From the NCBI RefSeq assembly GCF_021155765.1, contig NC_060112.1, positions 20,584,001-20,648,000 on the forward strand: a stretch of DNA of 64,000 nt, written 5' to 3'. The notes beneath the pieces were generated by a model, which saw nothing but the letters and a program-made list of their open reading frames with translations, was not told the DNA's origin and did no database searches. Below, piece after piece: positions 11,301 to 22,300 of the stretch; the stretch's first letter is position 1, and every line of letters begins with the position of its first letter. The translations under genes and the position numbers were made by a program. The stretch is from Diprion similis (Eukaryota > Arthropoda > Insecta > Hymenoptera > Diprionidae).

Positions 11301-12026
11301 TTATTTATTTATTTCTATCGATATATTTGATCATTTAGCAGCCTAATTAAAGTTGATACTTGACCTTGAAAGGAATGGTATTGTACATACGTGGCTCAAT
11401 AAATGTTGAATTTAAACATTAAACTGCATTTTACTATTATAATTATTTCGCTGTTCCTTTATTTCTATAAATAATGAATGTATTCTAAGTTAATGCATGA
11501 CAGGATTGCTTGATTTTTATACTTGAACTTTGCTTTCGTAGATTTTGATATTATTTGTATTGGCTGCTTGCATAAATCTGAACTTTATCATTCAGAACTT
11601 TATGAAACCAAAAAGACTGAGTATTTGACGTTAATTTTTAGAATAAACACTGAAATTTTTCTGTTTCATAACTAGTTTATGTTCACTCATGAAACTATTA
11701 GCAATTACACCTAGCATTTGACCATGTTGTTCACCACGACATGTAGCGTGATTTTCTTCTCAAATTAAATGTAAAAAATTATCCTAACAGTGAGACCTTT
11801 GCGACGAGATGAGTCTACAGAGTCTGCAAGAGCTGGGCTTTTGCGCGATGTTGAGTCTACAGACTATTATGTTGGTGAAAGTGATCGCTACACACCGAGT
11901 AACCATTATGATCATGGATACCAAGCGGAGATTTACCACGATTTGAGTTCCGATAATCTAACCACTTATACTACGAATAGTAATCGTGTTGGACCTCCTC
12001 CAAGAGGTTTATTTGACGACATTTAA
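5379..12026 (+). CDS. LMBRD2: LMBR1 domain-containing protein 2
   Basis: Multi-pass membrane protein of the LMBR1/limb-region family; LMBRD2 has been linked to GPCR (beta-adrenergic) signalling. Ten coding exons: 5379-5552, 5670-6004, 8747-8957, 9069-9245, 9394-9571, 9746-9927, 10017-10256, 10349-10550, 10717-10836, 11791-12026. They join in frame to 684 residues; the human protein is about 695. Landmarks: N-terminal helices ending FVLPLDVSS, the [20 protein letters not shown] helix, [34 protein letters not shown]-like segment (here [14 protein letters not shown]) and [20 protein letters not shown] before a basic cytosolic tail that ends [10 protein letters not shown]. Intron 2 (6005-8746) contains a whole nested gene. 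A likely polyadenylation signal AATAAA is at 12587-12592. Start chosen by homology; no acceptor lies between it and the BBIP1 stop. Confidence 0.97.
6653..6658 (+). promoter_or_regulatory. Possible TATA box for the nested secreted-protein gene
   Basis: TATAAA lies 38 bases before the ATG of the nested gene, inside LMBRD2 intron 2. A start site 25-30 bases downstream would leave a 5'UTR of only about 5-10 bases, so an upstream start is also possible. Confidence 0.35.
6691..8412 (+). CDS. Nested secreted Ser/Asp/Glu-rich protein, intronless
   Basis: A 573-residue frame inside LMBRD2 intron 2, same strand, no introns. The N terminus ([17 protein letters not shown]) is a clear signal peptide. 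The rest is hydrophilic and rich in Ser, Thr, Asp, Glu and Asn, with a low-complexity block at about residues 210-280 built of SDE and SNE units. Near the C terminus is a basic furin-type site (SERKRRD), after which 52 residues remain, ending LIPVFSG. No Cys-rich domain or known fold is visible. TATAAA at 6653-6658 is a possible core promoter, and AATAAA at 8517-8522 a polyadenylation signal, so it appears to be its own transcription unit. The composition recalls acidic phosphoproteins such as dentin sialophosphoprotein, but this is likely convergent. Function unknown; a processed precursor or extracellular-matrix/silk-type protein is possible. Confidence 0.78.
   Translation: MKILIFLIFFTFSCSEQKPLDSSKDASTEEILSVIPIDSVNDVNYQKVSTTPKINIESIQQLNNMSAISETLTVNNKNSKISPKAESVAVHSSAEPTTSSDDEVKTEKSFNGNYQTTNTPLSVYTMSNEDAVDVMLISEKDFTSSMKIFPTTDITSKNSSNNSEINPSLFTSLPSSFASSETTESVILGEIEEGSTDLEILVIPLVEQHKSNKSIQSDKSSESDESDESDEANDSDELDESDESDESDESDDSNESDDSNESDESNESNESNESNENGEFESSSVSNTDAPQNEVFETIDGNQSLRTTSALSNDESETLSSTVPQDYSLTSNPIPDDIQDEEKEESTPDLESSGNQANNSTGGSEFLVAEESSYSSAQHNSSNEMSSSDFKSLKHPGSFKKQNSTITDSHTIKNLSRTQVSSNNEKDFSNLTTKQETATTSKASTPSSSTTESTLEKEIDDEELFIHDLLDPAIVLAKRSLQNSDVFKNPSDIESDRNMYRIQETQAIGDAVNEKSERKRRDASWGSDADWSGNERMTSWRTSGSYNERRFDVSKEDTSDYQAPFRLIPVFSG
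7340..7520 (+). repeat. Low-complexity SDE/SNE coding repeat
   Basis: Tandem nine-base units such as TCTGACGAA and TCTAACGAA encode Ser-Asp-Glu and Ser-Asn-Glu. The five last near-identical SNE units indicate recent slippage or unequal crossing over. Most differences between units are synonymous or change Asp to Asn, so the acidic/serine character is retained. Confidence 0.85.
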
Positions 12027-14399
12027 GGGTGTTGGACTTGTGCATTACATATTCAATTTTTCGAATTCACCGTATCGGATTTGGCCCTGTCTTGACAAAT
12101 TATGGAAATTATTTTTTCGTAAGACTCCAGAAGATAAACAAATGCTTGTTAACTTATGCCAGTGAATAATATTGCAATCGTTAATGTGCATAGTGATATA
12201 TGTACATAATATGACTCACATTTTTTCCATATGTTATGCCACTCAAACTTGCGAATCACAGAATAGGAATGTTCTATACACTAAGCATTACTATCTTCAA
12301 CGTAATTATTGAATATATCTACTTTATTTTGCCATATTTCGCCAAACTTTCTCGAGGTAGTTTAACGCAATTTTACACACAAACACACACACACATACAC
12401 ATACACACACTAATTGAAGAAGAAAATAAATATATATATACGCTCACAGGTGTAGCCTTGAATTTTCGATTTGAGTATGCCTACTTTCATTATTTGAAAT
12501 TATTTTTTTATCTTCATTAGAGTTGTAGAATTTATTCCACCTCATCTATTGCATTCCTATGTTAATTTCATTATAATATTATTCTAAATAAAAAATGGAT
12601 TTATAATGAAAGTACAACCCTTCTCCAACTACCACGTTTACCCCGTCATTTCTTCCGATTCTGTGAACAGATGGAAATATGACTTGGGTAGGTAGATCAC
12701 GATATACGAACACTAAATAATTTTGCATGAACAAAAGAACAACAAACTTTCTTATTGGAAAACTTAGCAATTCAAAATAAATCAAAACGTTCGACAAAGT
12801 GTTTCTACAAAGTACATGTATTTTCCTTAGTTGTACATACATAACTATTAATTGCCAAAAAGCAGTTAAACTTAGTATACATAATCCTTTCTAAAAATCT
12901 GGAATTTGGAAGTTGGTAATTTTATACATAGTCAATATATATGAATAGACTTTGTATTATATTATGACTTCATACCTAGGTATGTATAGGCGTGCTTTGA
13001 TAATTCTGCATTACAAGCTCGAACTGCTCAACATTTGCAACTTCAAAATATGTACTGTGCGCAACAACCTTATCCATTGGAGCAAAATTATCTAACACAA
13101 CTTTAGTATTCATTTTACTTGAAATTCTCTCTTCTAGTATTTTAGAAATATATAGGAATATGTAGTCAATATTAGGAATACGTTTGTCAATTCGTAAAGC
13201 CCTAGCAAAGTGATTAAAGCGTTATATACCTAAAACCACGAATTTAGTATTAGTGACATTTCATTATAGAACTTGTCCGAACATTGTTTTAAGTTGTAAC
13301 TCAGTCCAAATGTTTTCGCCATATAATGTGCGTACATATTTTTAGATACAAGATTCATGGATTCTTTGTTTTCTGTGGTCCAATAGCATACCTATGTAAG
13401 ATGTACGTTAGTTCACCCATTTTTTTAGTATTTTAATTCATAATTGAGTACAGTATGTCATATTTTTTTGGTAACTAGACTTAATTCATCCGTTAATTTC
13501 TAAGTTTTTAGTAATAATTAATTTAAATCACCGAAGTTCAAATTAATTTAAAAGTGAAATACTATTATATTCTGTTATTCAGTAAATAGTCAATACAAAG
13601 CCTTATTATGTATTAATTATTGTATCATGACGGTAGCAATTTTTTTGGGTCATGCTTTCACGGAAAAAAAACTGGAGAAATCGCTAAACTTGGTAACACA
13701 GAGTATCCGGTTTTTGGAGGGATATATATACAATATTTGATATTTTTACTAGTCGCGTCTTTTTTCTGTACTCAAGCATAGAAAGCATGATCATTTCAAC
13801 CGGGATTCAGTGTTAAGGACAAAATGTTTAAGGTTGTATATAATATATATTTCCACTGTGTACCACAGGTAACCAGTAATAATAATTATAATGATAGTAA
13901 TAACAATAATAAGCATAACTACCTATTAAAACGTTGGTGTGCATTTTATTAAAAACATGTTTTTTTGTCATTCATTTAGAACAAATCTGTAAAGCTTTTT
14001 ATGAATATTAGTTAATCCCTCAATTCCCAAAACCACTACATTTAAACACAGTCTTGACGATTTATTGCGACCATAAAAAATAACAACAAGAATATAAAAT
14101 ACAAGAAATAGTATCATCTATACCTCTTTATACTCACAATTAAAGCTATTATGTTTTTTCTTCTGTTCTACATTTTTCTGAAACTTTTTTATAGGATCAA
14201 GACAGTTTCAATGAAAAATGACTGTTTGCAACTAAATTAGTACGAGAACATTTATAATTGAAATATGTAAGTGATTAATTTCGATTGTGCGATTTAAATT
14301 TGGCCTGTTGATTAGATATAGTCTACATGGGTTCCAAAACTGTATCCAAGCATATGATCCGTCACACCAAATCAAAACTTTTGAATAAAATATTTATAT
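12027..14399. other. LMBRD2 3'UTR and intergenic DNA
   Basis: AT-rich, with no recognisable coding sequence. It holds a short CA-rich microsatellite at about 12375-12410 and the likely LMBRD2 polyadenylation signal at 12587-12592. The 94-codon forward and 87-codon reverse frames near 12.2-12.8 kb have no supporting features. Confidence 0.55.
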
Positions 14400-14582
14400 T
14401 CAGAGCAAGATTGAAGCTACTCCACACATCAGTGAATAGAGTAAACCATCATCCGTCATGGTCAAGAGCTGTCTATACATATCTGTGATATAAACGGCAA
14501 ATTTGTGGGGTGTTCGGGCTGCTTCAGCTTGATTGAATAGTGTAATCGATGGATTGGTTACAAAATTAAAAGCTCTCGCCAT
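14400..14582 (-). CDS. Small ORF of unknown status downstream of the AGL-linked ORF
   Basis: A 60-codon ATG-initiated frame on the reverse strand. It starts MARAFNFVTNPSITLF, and the last 15 residues are hydrophobic (LLYSLMCGVASILL). The composition looks more protein-like than neighbouring chance frames, but I recognise no family, the Kozak context is weak, and it lies where a 3'UTR of the upstream reverse-strand ORF would be. It may be non-coding. Confidence 0.2.
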   Translation of the reverse strand: MARAFNFVTNPSITLFNQAEAARTPHKFAVYITDMYRQLLTMTDDGLLYSLMCGVASILL

Positions 14583-14843
14583 ATAAAATACTATTATGAA
14601 ACATGAAAATTTGAATTGATTTATGATCGTGTTTGTATGATATACATATACAAAAAAACGAGGAGCAAAAAATATACATATGCTTGTAATTTTGAAGGAA
14701 TTATTGTCACTTTTGTTTGCTAACGATCCAAAAATATTTGTGCATATAAATCACTTGACAATAGAATCTATCTGTGGTCAATCCATAAATTACTTGAAAT
14801 TTTTGATATAATCAATTAAATAATCGTATAAATTTTGCTTAGC

Positions 14844-16343
14844 TCAACTGAAATATATTATATAAAACGTAATAATTGCCAAAAGGAAGAACGCTAACGT
14901 ATAGGCGATCATCATTCTTACTATCTTCAAACGTTCAGAACGTGTGATACGATTCTTGGCCTTTTTTCGTCTAGGATTTGATATATCTGGCATAAACAGC
15001 AAAGGCTCAAGTAATAACAAACTAGATCTATCTGGATGAGGTTCGATAACAGATAGGGGCAATTCATGTGACTTTGAACTTCGCAGTTTCACTGCATTCT
15101 GGCGATAATTGATCCAATTCTTCAAATCTGTTTCATAGCCAATGCTTTTAATTGTTTGCAGAAAATGTTTCGCATCGCTATTAAATACCATGGGAGCAAA
15201 GCCGTTTCTGGATATCCGATTGAAAAAATGGGTTGTACTTCGGTGATATAATTCGGTGTCAGCTAGCCCGTGAAAAACATTATCTATTAATTTTATGGTT
15301 GGCTCCAAAGTCGATTTCAAATCGAAGATGTCTGTGGACGAATTATTTGAATAAAATATTCCAGGAGTATTTGACTTCCTTTGATTATAAACGGGTATAA
15401 AGTTTTCAGAATCAAGATCATGATGTATACGCCCGAAATTAGAGTAAAATGTCATGTTACTAGTATACCTAAAGTAGAGAGAAGTTTCTATTTGATATAA
15501 AGTCACTTCTTTGGCGTAAAGTGGCTTATTAAATCTAATTAAACGATCACTGTACACAACACTAGTTTGCTTAGCTGCACAGATCTTGCAAATTTTGTAA
15601 TTGGGTAGAGATAATGTGTCTATCAGCATCTTAGCTGTTGTGGGGCTATATTTTTCATAGTAATCCGAAATATCGTATTTTGAAATATTTGGCGACTCTG
15701 TAGCTATTCCAATCTCTTCATAAATGTGATCAGTTGGATGGGCTTTAGAAACATCGATACTTAGTCGAACTTTGGAATCCAAGTGTAATGAACGGTTGAT
15801 GGGAAGTGCGTTAACATTTATGTGATAGGGTTTATTCTCTGTCGGTTGTTCAATAGCATGTCTACTACGAATCTTTCTTGATGTGTATTGACTTGATGAA
15901 TTTCCTGACTCCTCAGAGTATAATTTTTCGCCATACATAAGTTGCGCAACATCGTTAATGATTTCAGAGCTTCGTTTTTCTAAGTTAGGTACATCTTTTT
16001 TTAAGTTTTCATCGACATGGAAAAGTGGACAATTCATAGCAACAGACGCGTTAGCTTCGATTTCTGTGTCTGCATTTCCAACTGGTAGATCATTAATTGA
16101 CCTATTATTGGAATACGCTTCAGTTTCGGAAATAATTCCAAAATTGATAGTGTGCTGTAATTGTGCTTGTGCTAAGTCTATTGGCGGAGTAACATATGCG
16201 TGTGTCTCCGTGCAAAGTGCAGCTACTGTATCTTCATTAGTACAAATACTCTCGTGGCTTTGTCTACCTTCTGCGATACGATCTTTTACTAGCTTCAAAT
16301 ATTCTAAGTGTAAGTGGCGGTGGTGAACACACGCAAAATTATA
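14844..16343 (-). CDS. 499-codon ORF in frame with and directly after the AGL stop, with C-terminal membrane anchor
   Basis: The frame is open from the codon after the AGL TGA (16346-16344) for 499 codons to the stop at its low-coordinate end. There is no ATG in the first 100 or so codons; the first Met is in ASVAMNCPLF. Visible features: polar, Asn/Ser/Tyr-rich body, a CKICAAKQ motif near the middle, a basic patch (PRRKKAKNRITRSERLK), then a terminal hydrophobic helix (MIAYTLAFFLLAIITFYIIY) like a tail anchor. A possible splice acceptor (CACTTAG|AATATT) would start an exon at 16303 in phase 1. So it is either an extension of AGL by stop-codon readthrough, or the last exon of a separate gene whose 5' exon I could not find. 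The family is not recognised. The length makes chance unlikely in this AT-rich DNA. Confidence 0.65.
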   Translation of the reverse strand, partial: YNFACVHHRHLHLEYLKLVKDRIAEGRQSHESICTNEDTVAALCTETHAYVTPPIDLAQAQLQHTINFGIISETEAYSNNRSINDLPVGNADTEIEANASVAMNCPLFHVDENLKKDVPNLEKRSSEIINDVAQLMYGEKLYSEESGNSSSQYTSRKIRSRHAIEQPTENKPYHINVNALPINRSLHLDSKVRLSIDVSKAHPTDHIYEEIGIATESPNISKYDISDYYEKYSPTTAKMLIDTLSLPNYKICKICAAKQTSVVYSDRLIRFNKPLYAKEVTLYQIETSLYFRYTSNMTFYSNFGRIHHDLDSENFIPVYNQRKSNTPGIFYSNNSSTDIFDLKSTLEPTIKLIDNVFHGLADTELYHRSTTHFFNRISRNGFAPMVFNSDAKHFLQTIKSIGYETDLKNWINYRQNAVKLRSSKSHELPLSVIEPHPDRSSLLLLEPLLFMPDISNPRRKKAKNRITRSERLKIVRMMIAYTLAFFLLAIITFYIIYFS

Positions 16344-19300
16344 TCAGTTTGATGCAATCTTTCCAGTAGAAGACAATCCTTGTTTTATTTTATCCAAATC
16401 GAAGAGAACCTGCGGACATATGAAGTCTTTATACATTATCTTCAAAAACATTAACAAATGGTGGGAATGGTAAGAAAACCAACTCACTACTAGTCCTGAC
16501 GTAATGTCTGTTTAAAGCACTCACCTCGATAATTGACGAAGCACTCCATGCCTGTGTGCGGCAGCTGTCACGGCAATATTCGCCGTCTTTGTTTGTCAAT
16601 TCTGGAAGTCCTCTCCAATGATTGGTAGATGCTTCAACTAAATGTTTGGATATAATAGCTTCGGTGGATTCTATTGTTCTGCGAAGTTCGTCTTCGCCAC
16701 CAACCAATGACGCAAAATGGAGACGCGCTCTAAGGAAGTATCCTATTGGCCAAACCCATTCCTACAAGACATAATAGTATCAATATAAAAAATACGACAA
16801 GTACAGAAACAACCAAAACGTTATAGTTTAAATTGCATGTACGATCATAATCTGAATTTTGAATTTTTGTGAATTCAATAATTTACCGGCCCCTGGTGAT
16901 AGTTCCACCCATGCGCTAGTTTAATATCATTTGAGTCATTAGCATTATCATAGTAGCCATTGTATGCCCAATCAGCAGGGTCTAATGTTTTCATGCCTAA
17001 TGGACCCAACAATATTTCCTCCGCTTGTTTCAACGCTGTCCAAGCATGGTGTGGGTCAAACATTTCCGGAGCCTTGAGAAGGAAGTTGATTTCATGTATA
17101 ATTCATCCGAAGATATATATGGCTATATAAGGCTATATATGACACAAAGGTATGATGGGTAATTATTAACTAAAATTAGGTACTTACAGCGACCATAGCA
17201 ACGGGATAATTCGGCCGAAGTTGATAATCGGCCCATGGTTGTGTGGCACCGTGACTATCTTTGTAGATTCCACGTCGATGTATTAATTCTGGTTTCAGCT
17301 CTCCATCCGTAGGTTTTTCATTTACGTAATAATAAGTTTCAAAATTTGCTCCGATTTTATCAGCCCACTGTTTATAGCTCCACGTTACAATAGATCCTAA
17401 GAAATTAAGACAGCATGAGCATGTACATACATGCTGGTTTCTATTGAATCTTTGGTATTTATTGTGTTACAAATAGACATACCATCACGGTGTTTCCTCT
17501 GAACACTTCCATAAGGAAACATATTTTGCCTATACAATTCTGCCAAGAAGGTAAGAATACTTTTGCTCAATCCAACTAATTCAATTGCAGACCCGTCTCT
17601 TGGTGAAGCAGGTTTCCCCTTATTCCCAGCCTTCTCCGAAGAGCCCATTTTATCCATCCAGGTACCACAATTAGCGTCGTTTCCGCCAAAAACAAAACCA
17701 GTTTCTGGATGTACTCCAATTTGATTATTGAAGCCTCGGTCTGTCATGTGTTCATCAATTTTTCTTCCAGCATTTCGTTCACGGAAGCAAAGGCCTTGGA
17801 AGTGTACGGTAAGGGCTTCATGAATTACATCATGCAATGGTTGATCCTGTACAGCGAAAAATGATTGTAAGAGTTTAGAATTTTATTTTTATAACATTTA
17901 TTCATAGCACACCTCTTGTCCAGCTGGTAGAGCAGGAGAATCATCTGTTGGGTAGAGCCTCGAAACGACATCTTTGAGAATCTTTATGCCATCTGGGACT
18001 TCCTCAACATATTTTTGAATAGTATACAGCCACCACCAAACAGCATCTCGACAATTGTATCTACAGGTAAAATATATCGTTCATGCATATACATTTAGAA
18101 CTGCAGTAGATCACAAAAAATTTGAATGTGAACAAAAAATCTTTGATTCATCTACACTGCACTTGTCCATTGTTAAATATACAGACCTTGAATTCTTTCC
18201 TCCGTCGAGTAAATTAGGTATGAGACCATGTCGCAGTGTCCCACCAAATCCCAAAATAATATACCTGGCATCGTTGTATCTGCCAGTCAGAATTAATAAT
18301 CCTCTTATTGCGATAAACGTATCTCTACCCCAGTTTCGCATATATCCAACAGAGAAATGGGGCAGACCTGCAGCTAATGTCAAGCACAATTGCATTTTCG
18401 AATTGTCAACCTCCTTAATTTTTGGTTTAGGAGCAGCCAAGTTCGGCGATAAATCCGGTAACTGAGCTGATTTTATAACACCACCCATTTGAACGGAGAT
18501 TAAGGACATTAGCTTCGTGAACGTTGAACCGTTTCGAACAAAACTGAAGCAAAAAAATGTTCATTAGAGGTGTAATATTAGTTGCATCAAAATGTTATCA
18601 GTTGTGTAAAGGGTTCTATAATATTACACACATGAAGAATGAATTCTGAACTGGTAGTATTATATCGTTGCGCAATTGGTTGACAAAAGTTCGTAATATG
18701 TCAATCATGAGATATAGAGTAGTCACTTTGAAATGTGTTGCGATTTTTTAAACCCTTACCTGGACATCAGCGCATAGCATTGATCCAACAAAGTCATGTA
18801 GACATTCGTAACAATAACATCAAAGTAACTCGGTACTAAGTATCGAGGAATTACTTGGAATGGTTCCACAGCCTTTTCAATCCAATCGCCAAGAGCTGCT
18901 GTTCCTTCATCTCTTTTGAGCCTTTGCCAAATATAGTCTAAAAAAGAAAATATTCTATGAAGATAGAAAGAAACAACGACTTTAGCTTTTTATTAACAGC
19001 ATACGATACTGTACTAAATAAAACTATGGAACAAATGATCTTTGCAAATACTTAATAAATATAATAGCACTTGAGACGAATTGTGAGTTTCATACCTATC
19101 ATCCAGTTACCCTGTCTAAGGTTCATGCACATTGGATGTCCAAGATCGTTATTTGGACGAACTTCAGCCAGTAGTGAAATGAAACCTGAAATAGTCTCAA
19201 TGATTAACAGTGACAATTTTTTGTTACGGATTGAAGAGTGATGAAAAATTCTTGCAATGTGGTCTTTTAAATTACTTTCAACTATTGAATTCATTACCTT

Positions 19301-22300
19301 GCAATCCAGCATAAACTAGCGGGCCATATCCAGGTATATCGTAAACACCAAGAGCTCCCGAACTTTCATCACGTTCCTCTTGTTCACAGCGATACAAAGC
19401 TCTGTTGAGATCTGGTAAACTCATCCGAGAGACAATGACACGTAAGTCAGAATTTTCAGTTGAAGTGATGGTTTTAATAGTATTCTGGAGCTTGTCAAGT
19501 GCAGGTTTAATATTGACATGTAGAGAAACGCTGAAATGTCGTTACACGGAATATAAAGATTAGAATTCTGTATAATTATCTCAGTAAAAGTATCGTGAGT
19601 TATGAAAGATGCCAACCCACCGAATTGCCAATATGCTTCCAGGTTGAAAGTTAACAAAATTAAGCTGCGTAATTTTTGGATCACCAGAGTCAACCTTTTC
19701 CACGATAGTAGAGTCACAAATTTGGATGTGTTCTTTAATATCCAATTCATATTCTGACAAACCATTTATAACATCTTCATCCCGCGTATACTGCACTGGT
19801 TTTTGGAACGGTAATTTAGCATTTCTGAAATAAGTGCGACATTGTGATTAATATTCGGTATTGGGAGCTCTAATTAGTTTGCCTGAGTAAAAATCTGATT
19901 ACATGGCACTTAATAAAGAACTTGTTTTTTCAGATACTTACGTGGTATCATTGTGGGATAAAGATGCCTCCAACAGTATCTCATCAATGACTCCTTCAAC
20001 GCGAAGGGGTTTGATATACCGTCTTAAATCTTTCGCGTTAGCATCAGGATGCTTAAATGACGTGAATGCAACTAAGACCACGCTTTCATGACTAATAGGT
20101 GAATGCCTGGTCACTGCTACTATGTCAGGGTCCATTTGATCAACAAATACCTAAAATTATTATAAACCCAAGGGTATGATTTCTCCTTTCAACATGCATG
20201 ATCGACGATCAAAATGAAATAAATTAAAAATACATTAAGTATAAACACGGTTATCATACCTGAGAAAAATTTTGTTTTCCAAGCCAGTAGTGTAAGTCAT
20301 TCAAGGCTTTTTTAGCTGCAATTATACCACTTTTACATCCTACAAGATGTACATTTTTTTCAGCTAGTTCGTCATTATCTGTCCACGATGTATATTGTCT
20401 GGTTTCATCGACGACGTGAATCTAAAATGTGAAGAAACACCACTAAGAAGTTGCTATTACTTGTCTAATAGTTAATATTTCTAATGCTATTGGTGCTGAG
20501 TGAAATTTCCTAATGACTGACCAGGTTGCAGTGCATATTTATGTGAAAATAATGTTTTTAACGAAAATAATCTGTGTCTAGCATAGCAGGCTATAAGATG
20601 AATCAATCTTTTATAATGAAAATGTTTGCTTACGTGATGTGGTACCAATTCATCGTATCCACGATTACTGCCACTAGCACAACATGCCATGGACACAAGA
20701 GCTGTACTTGGTAGCAAATCAAATACACTGCGTTTTTCCACTGGACTAGGATTATCGTGAGTTAAATCCATAAATAAGGCATGAGCAATGTTTGGCACCA
20801 AAGGACGATGTCGAGGTTGCAAGAATGCCCCAACCGGCTCACCCCCATAGCGATATACCAATCTGCCTTCTTCGTGACTATCCCATGCTGACATTGCCTC
20901 TAATTAAGAAAATGAGAAGTAGAAATTGATTTGTCAGCATCTGAATACTGATGGACGCCTGATAGAATACAAGTAACACCTACCTCTGATTAGTGAGGTC
21001 ACCCCAAGACGATTTACAAAAATGTTATCCTTCTGATCGGAATTGGTGAAGAGCTCGGCAACAACATATAAGTTAGGATTAACTCTGCGCGCAGCATCCA
21101 GCAGATACTATGTAACAAAGACAGTAGTCTTAATGAAAATAAATTTGGGGACATAGAGAGAGAAATATTGTTCTACTGATTGAAAGTACCTCTGCAACTG
21201 GAATTGGAGTTGAATGACAATTATCTAATCGGATGCCATCGAAAATTTTGGCAGTGAGTTCAACATACTTCGTCATATGCTGCCAAAGGAATGGAGAATC
21301 TTCAGGTGAGTTTCCGTACCTGATGTGTAAAAACCATACATTTTTTACTTCATAACAAGTAATGCAGCAAACTGAATTATTTATCTGTCTTTCACTAGAT
21401 TGAAAGTTTAATGCCGTTTTCATTTCTGTTCTGCAAACTTACCTAAGTTTTACACTGTCACCCCAAGCAATCAACTCTCTGCGTAAATAGACAGTAGAGT
21501 CTGGGTCAGCAAAATTTTTTAGAGGGTCGCTATTCATGACCCAGCCATTATGCGCCATTAGGTAACATCCTGTATCAGAATACATAATTGATTCTCGTTC
21601 AGATAAAGATGAGGGAGTTCCATAGTCCGTGAAATATCTGTGAAGTCATGAATATTAGCAATCTGCATCAATTTAGAATACAGGATATATTCCTTAATGA
21701 AACAATGGCACTTTGATGATAACCATGCCTGGGAACAAGTGGATTTCTCTCGCTGACTTCCTTCTGTTTAGGTCCATCTGCTTGTACCCGAAAATACCGA
21801 ATACCAGCTATTGTATTTTCAACTGCAGCATTCAAATGGTTTTGTACTTCGTTGATTATAGCTCCATTGAGCTCTTCTAGTTTTGATTTCAACTCTTGCG
21901 CACATAGCTTCAGTCGTGTTTCTTCATCAAAGCAATTGGCTCTGAAACCAAATTTATTTAACTGAATCATAATATCTAATTGTGGTGATGGGTAATTCAT
22001 AGATATTATTAATATGAAGTATTTTACTTTACCTATAAACATTATAAACTCGTAACGCAAGGGGCATATCTATCGTAGCCTTCAGTCTACGAAATTGCGG
22101 ATCTGTTATGACACAAATATCATCTTCGACATCTCCTGCGATTGATTCTTGAGGTACCTGATTTCGTGCCAGGCTCAAAAATTCGGCTACTATGTCCTTG
22201 ATGTCTAGTATAAACATCTCATAAATTTTCACAAGTGGTAGAAAGTGCGTGTGTAAAGCGTGTCTGATTGACTGAAAACAAATTACAGTAAAGGTTATTG

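Noticed and set aside
16344-16346. AGL TGA as a simple sequencing error in a longer AGL
   Set aside because: Vertebrate AGL ends close to this point (VLFDL equivalent), so a stop here is expected; an error is not needed to explain the gene, although it cannot be excluded.
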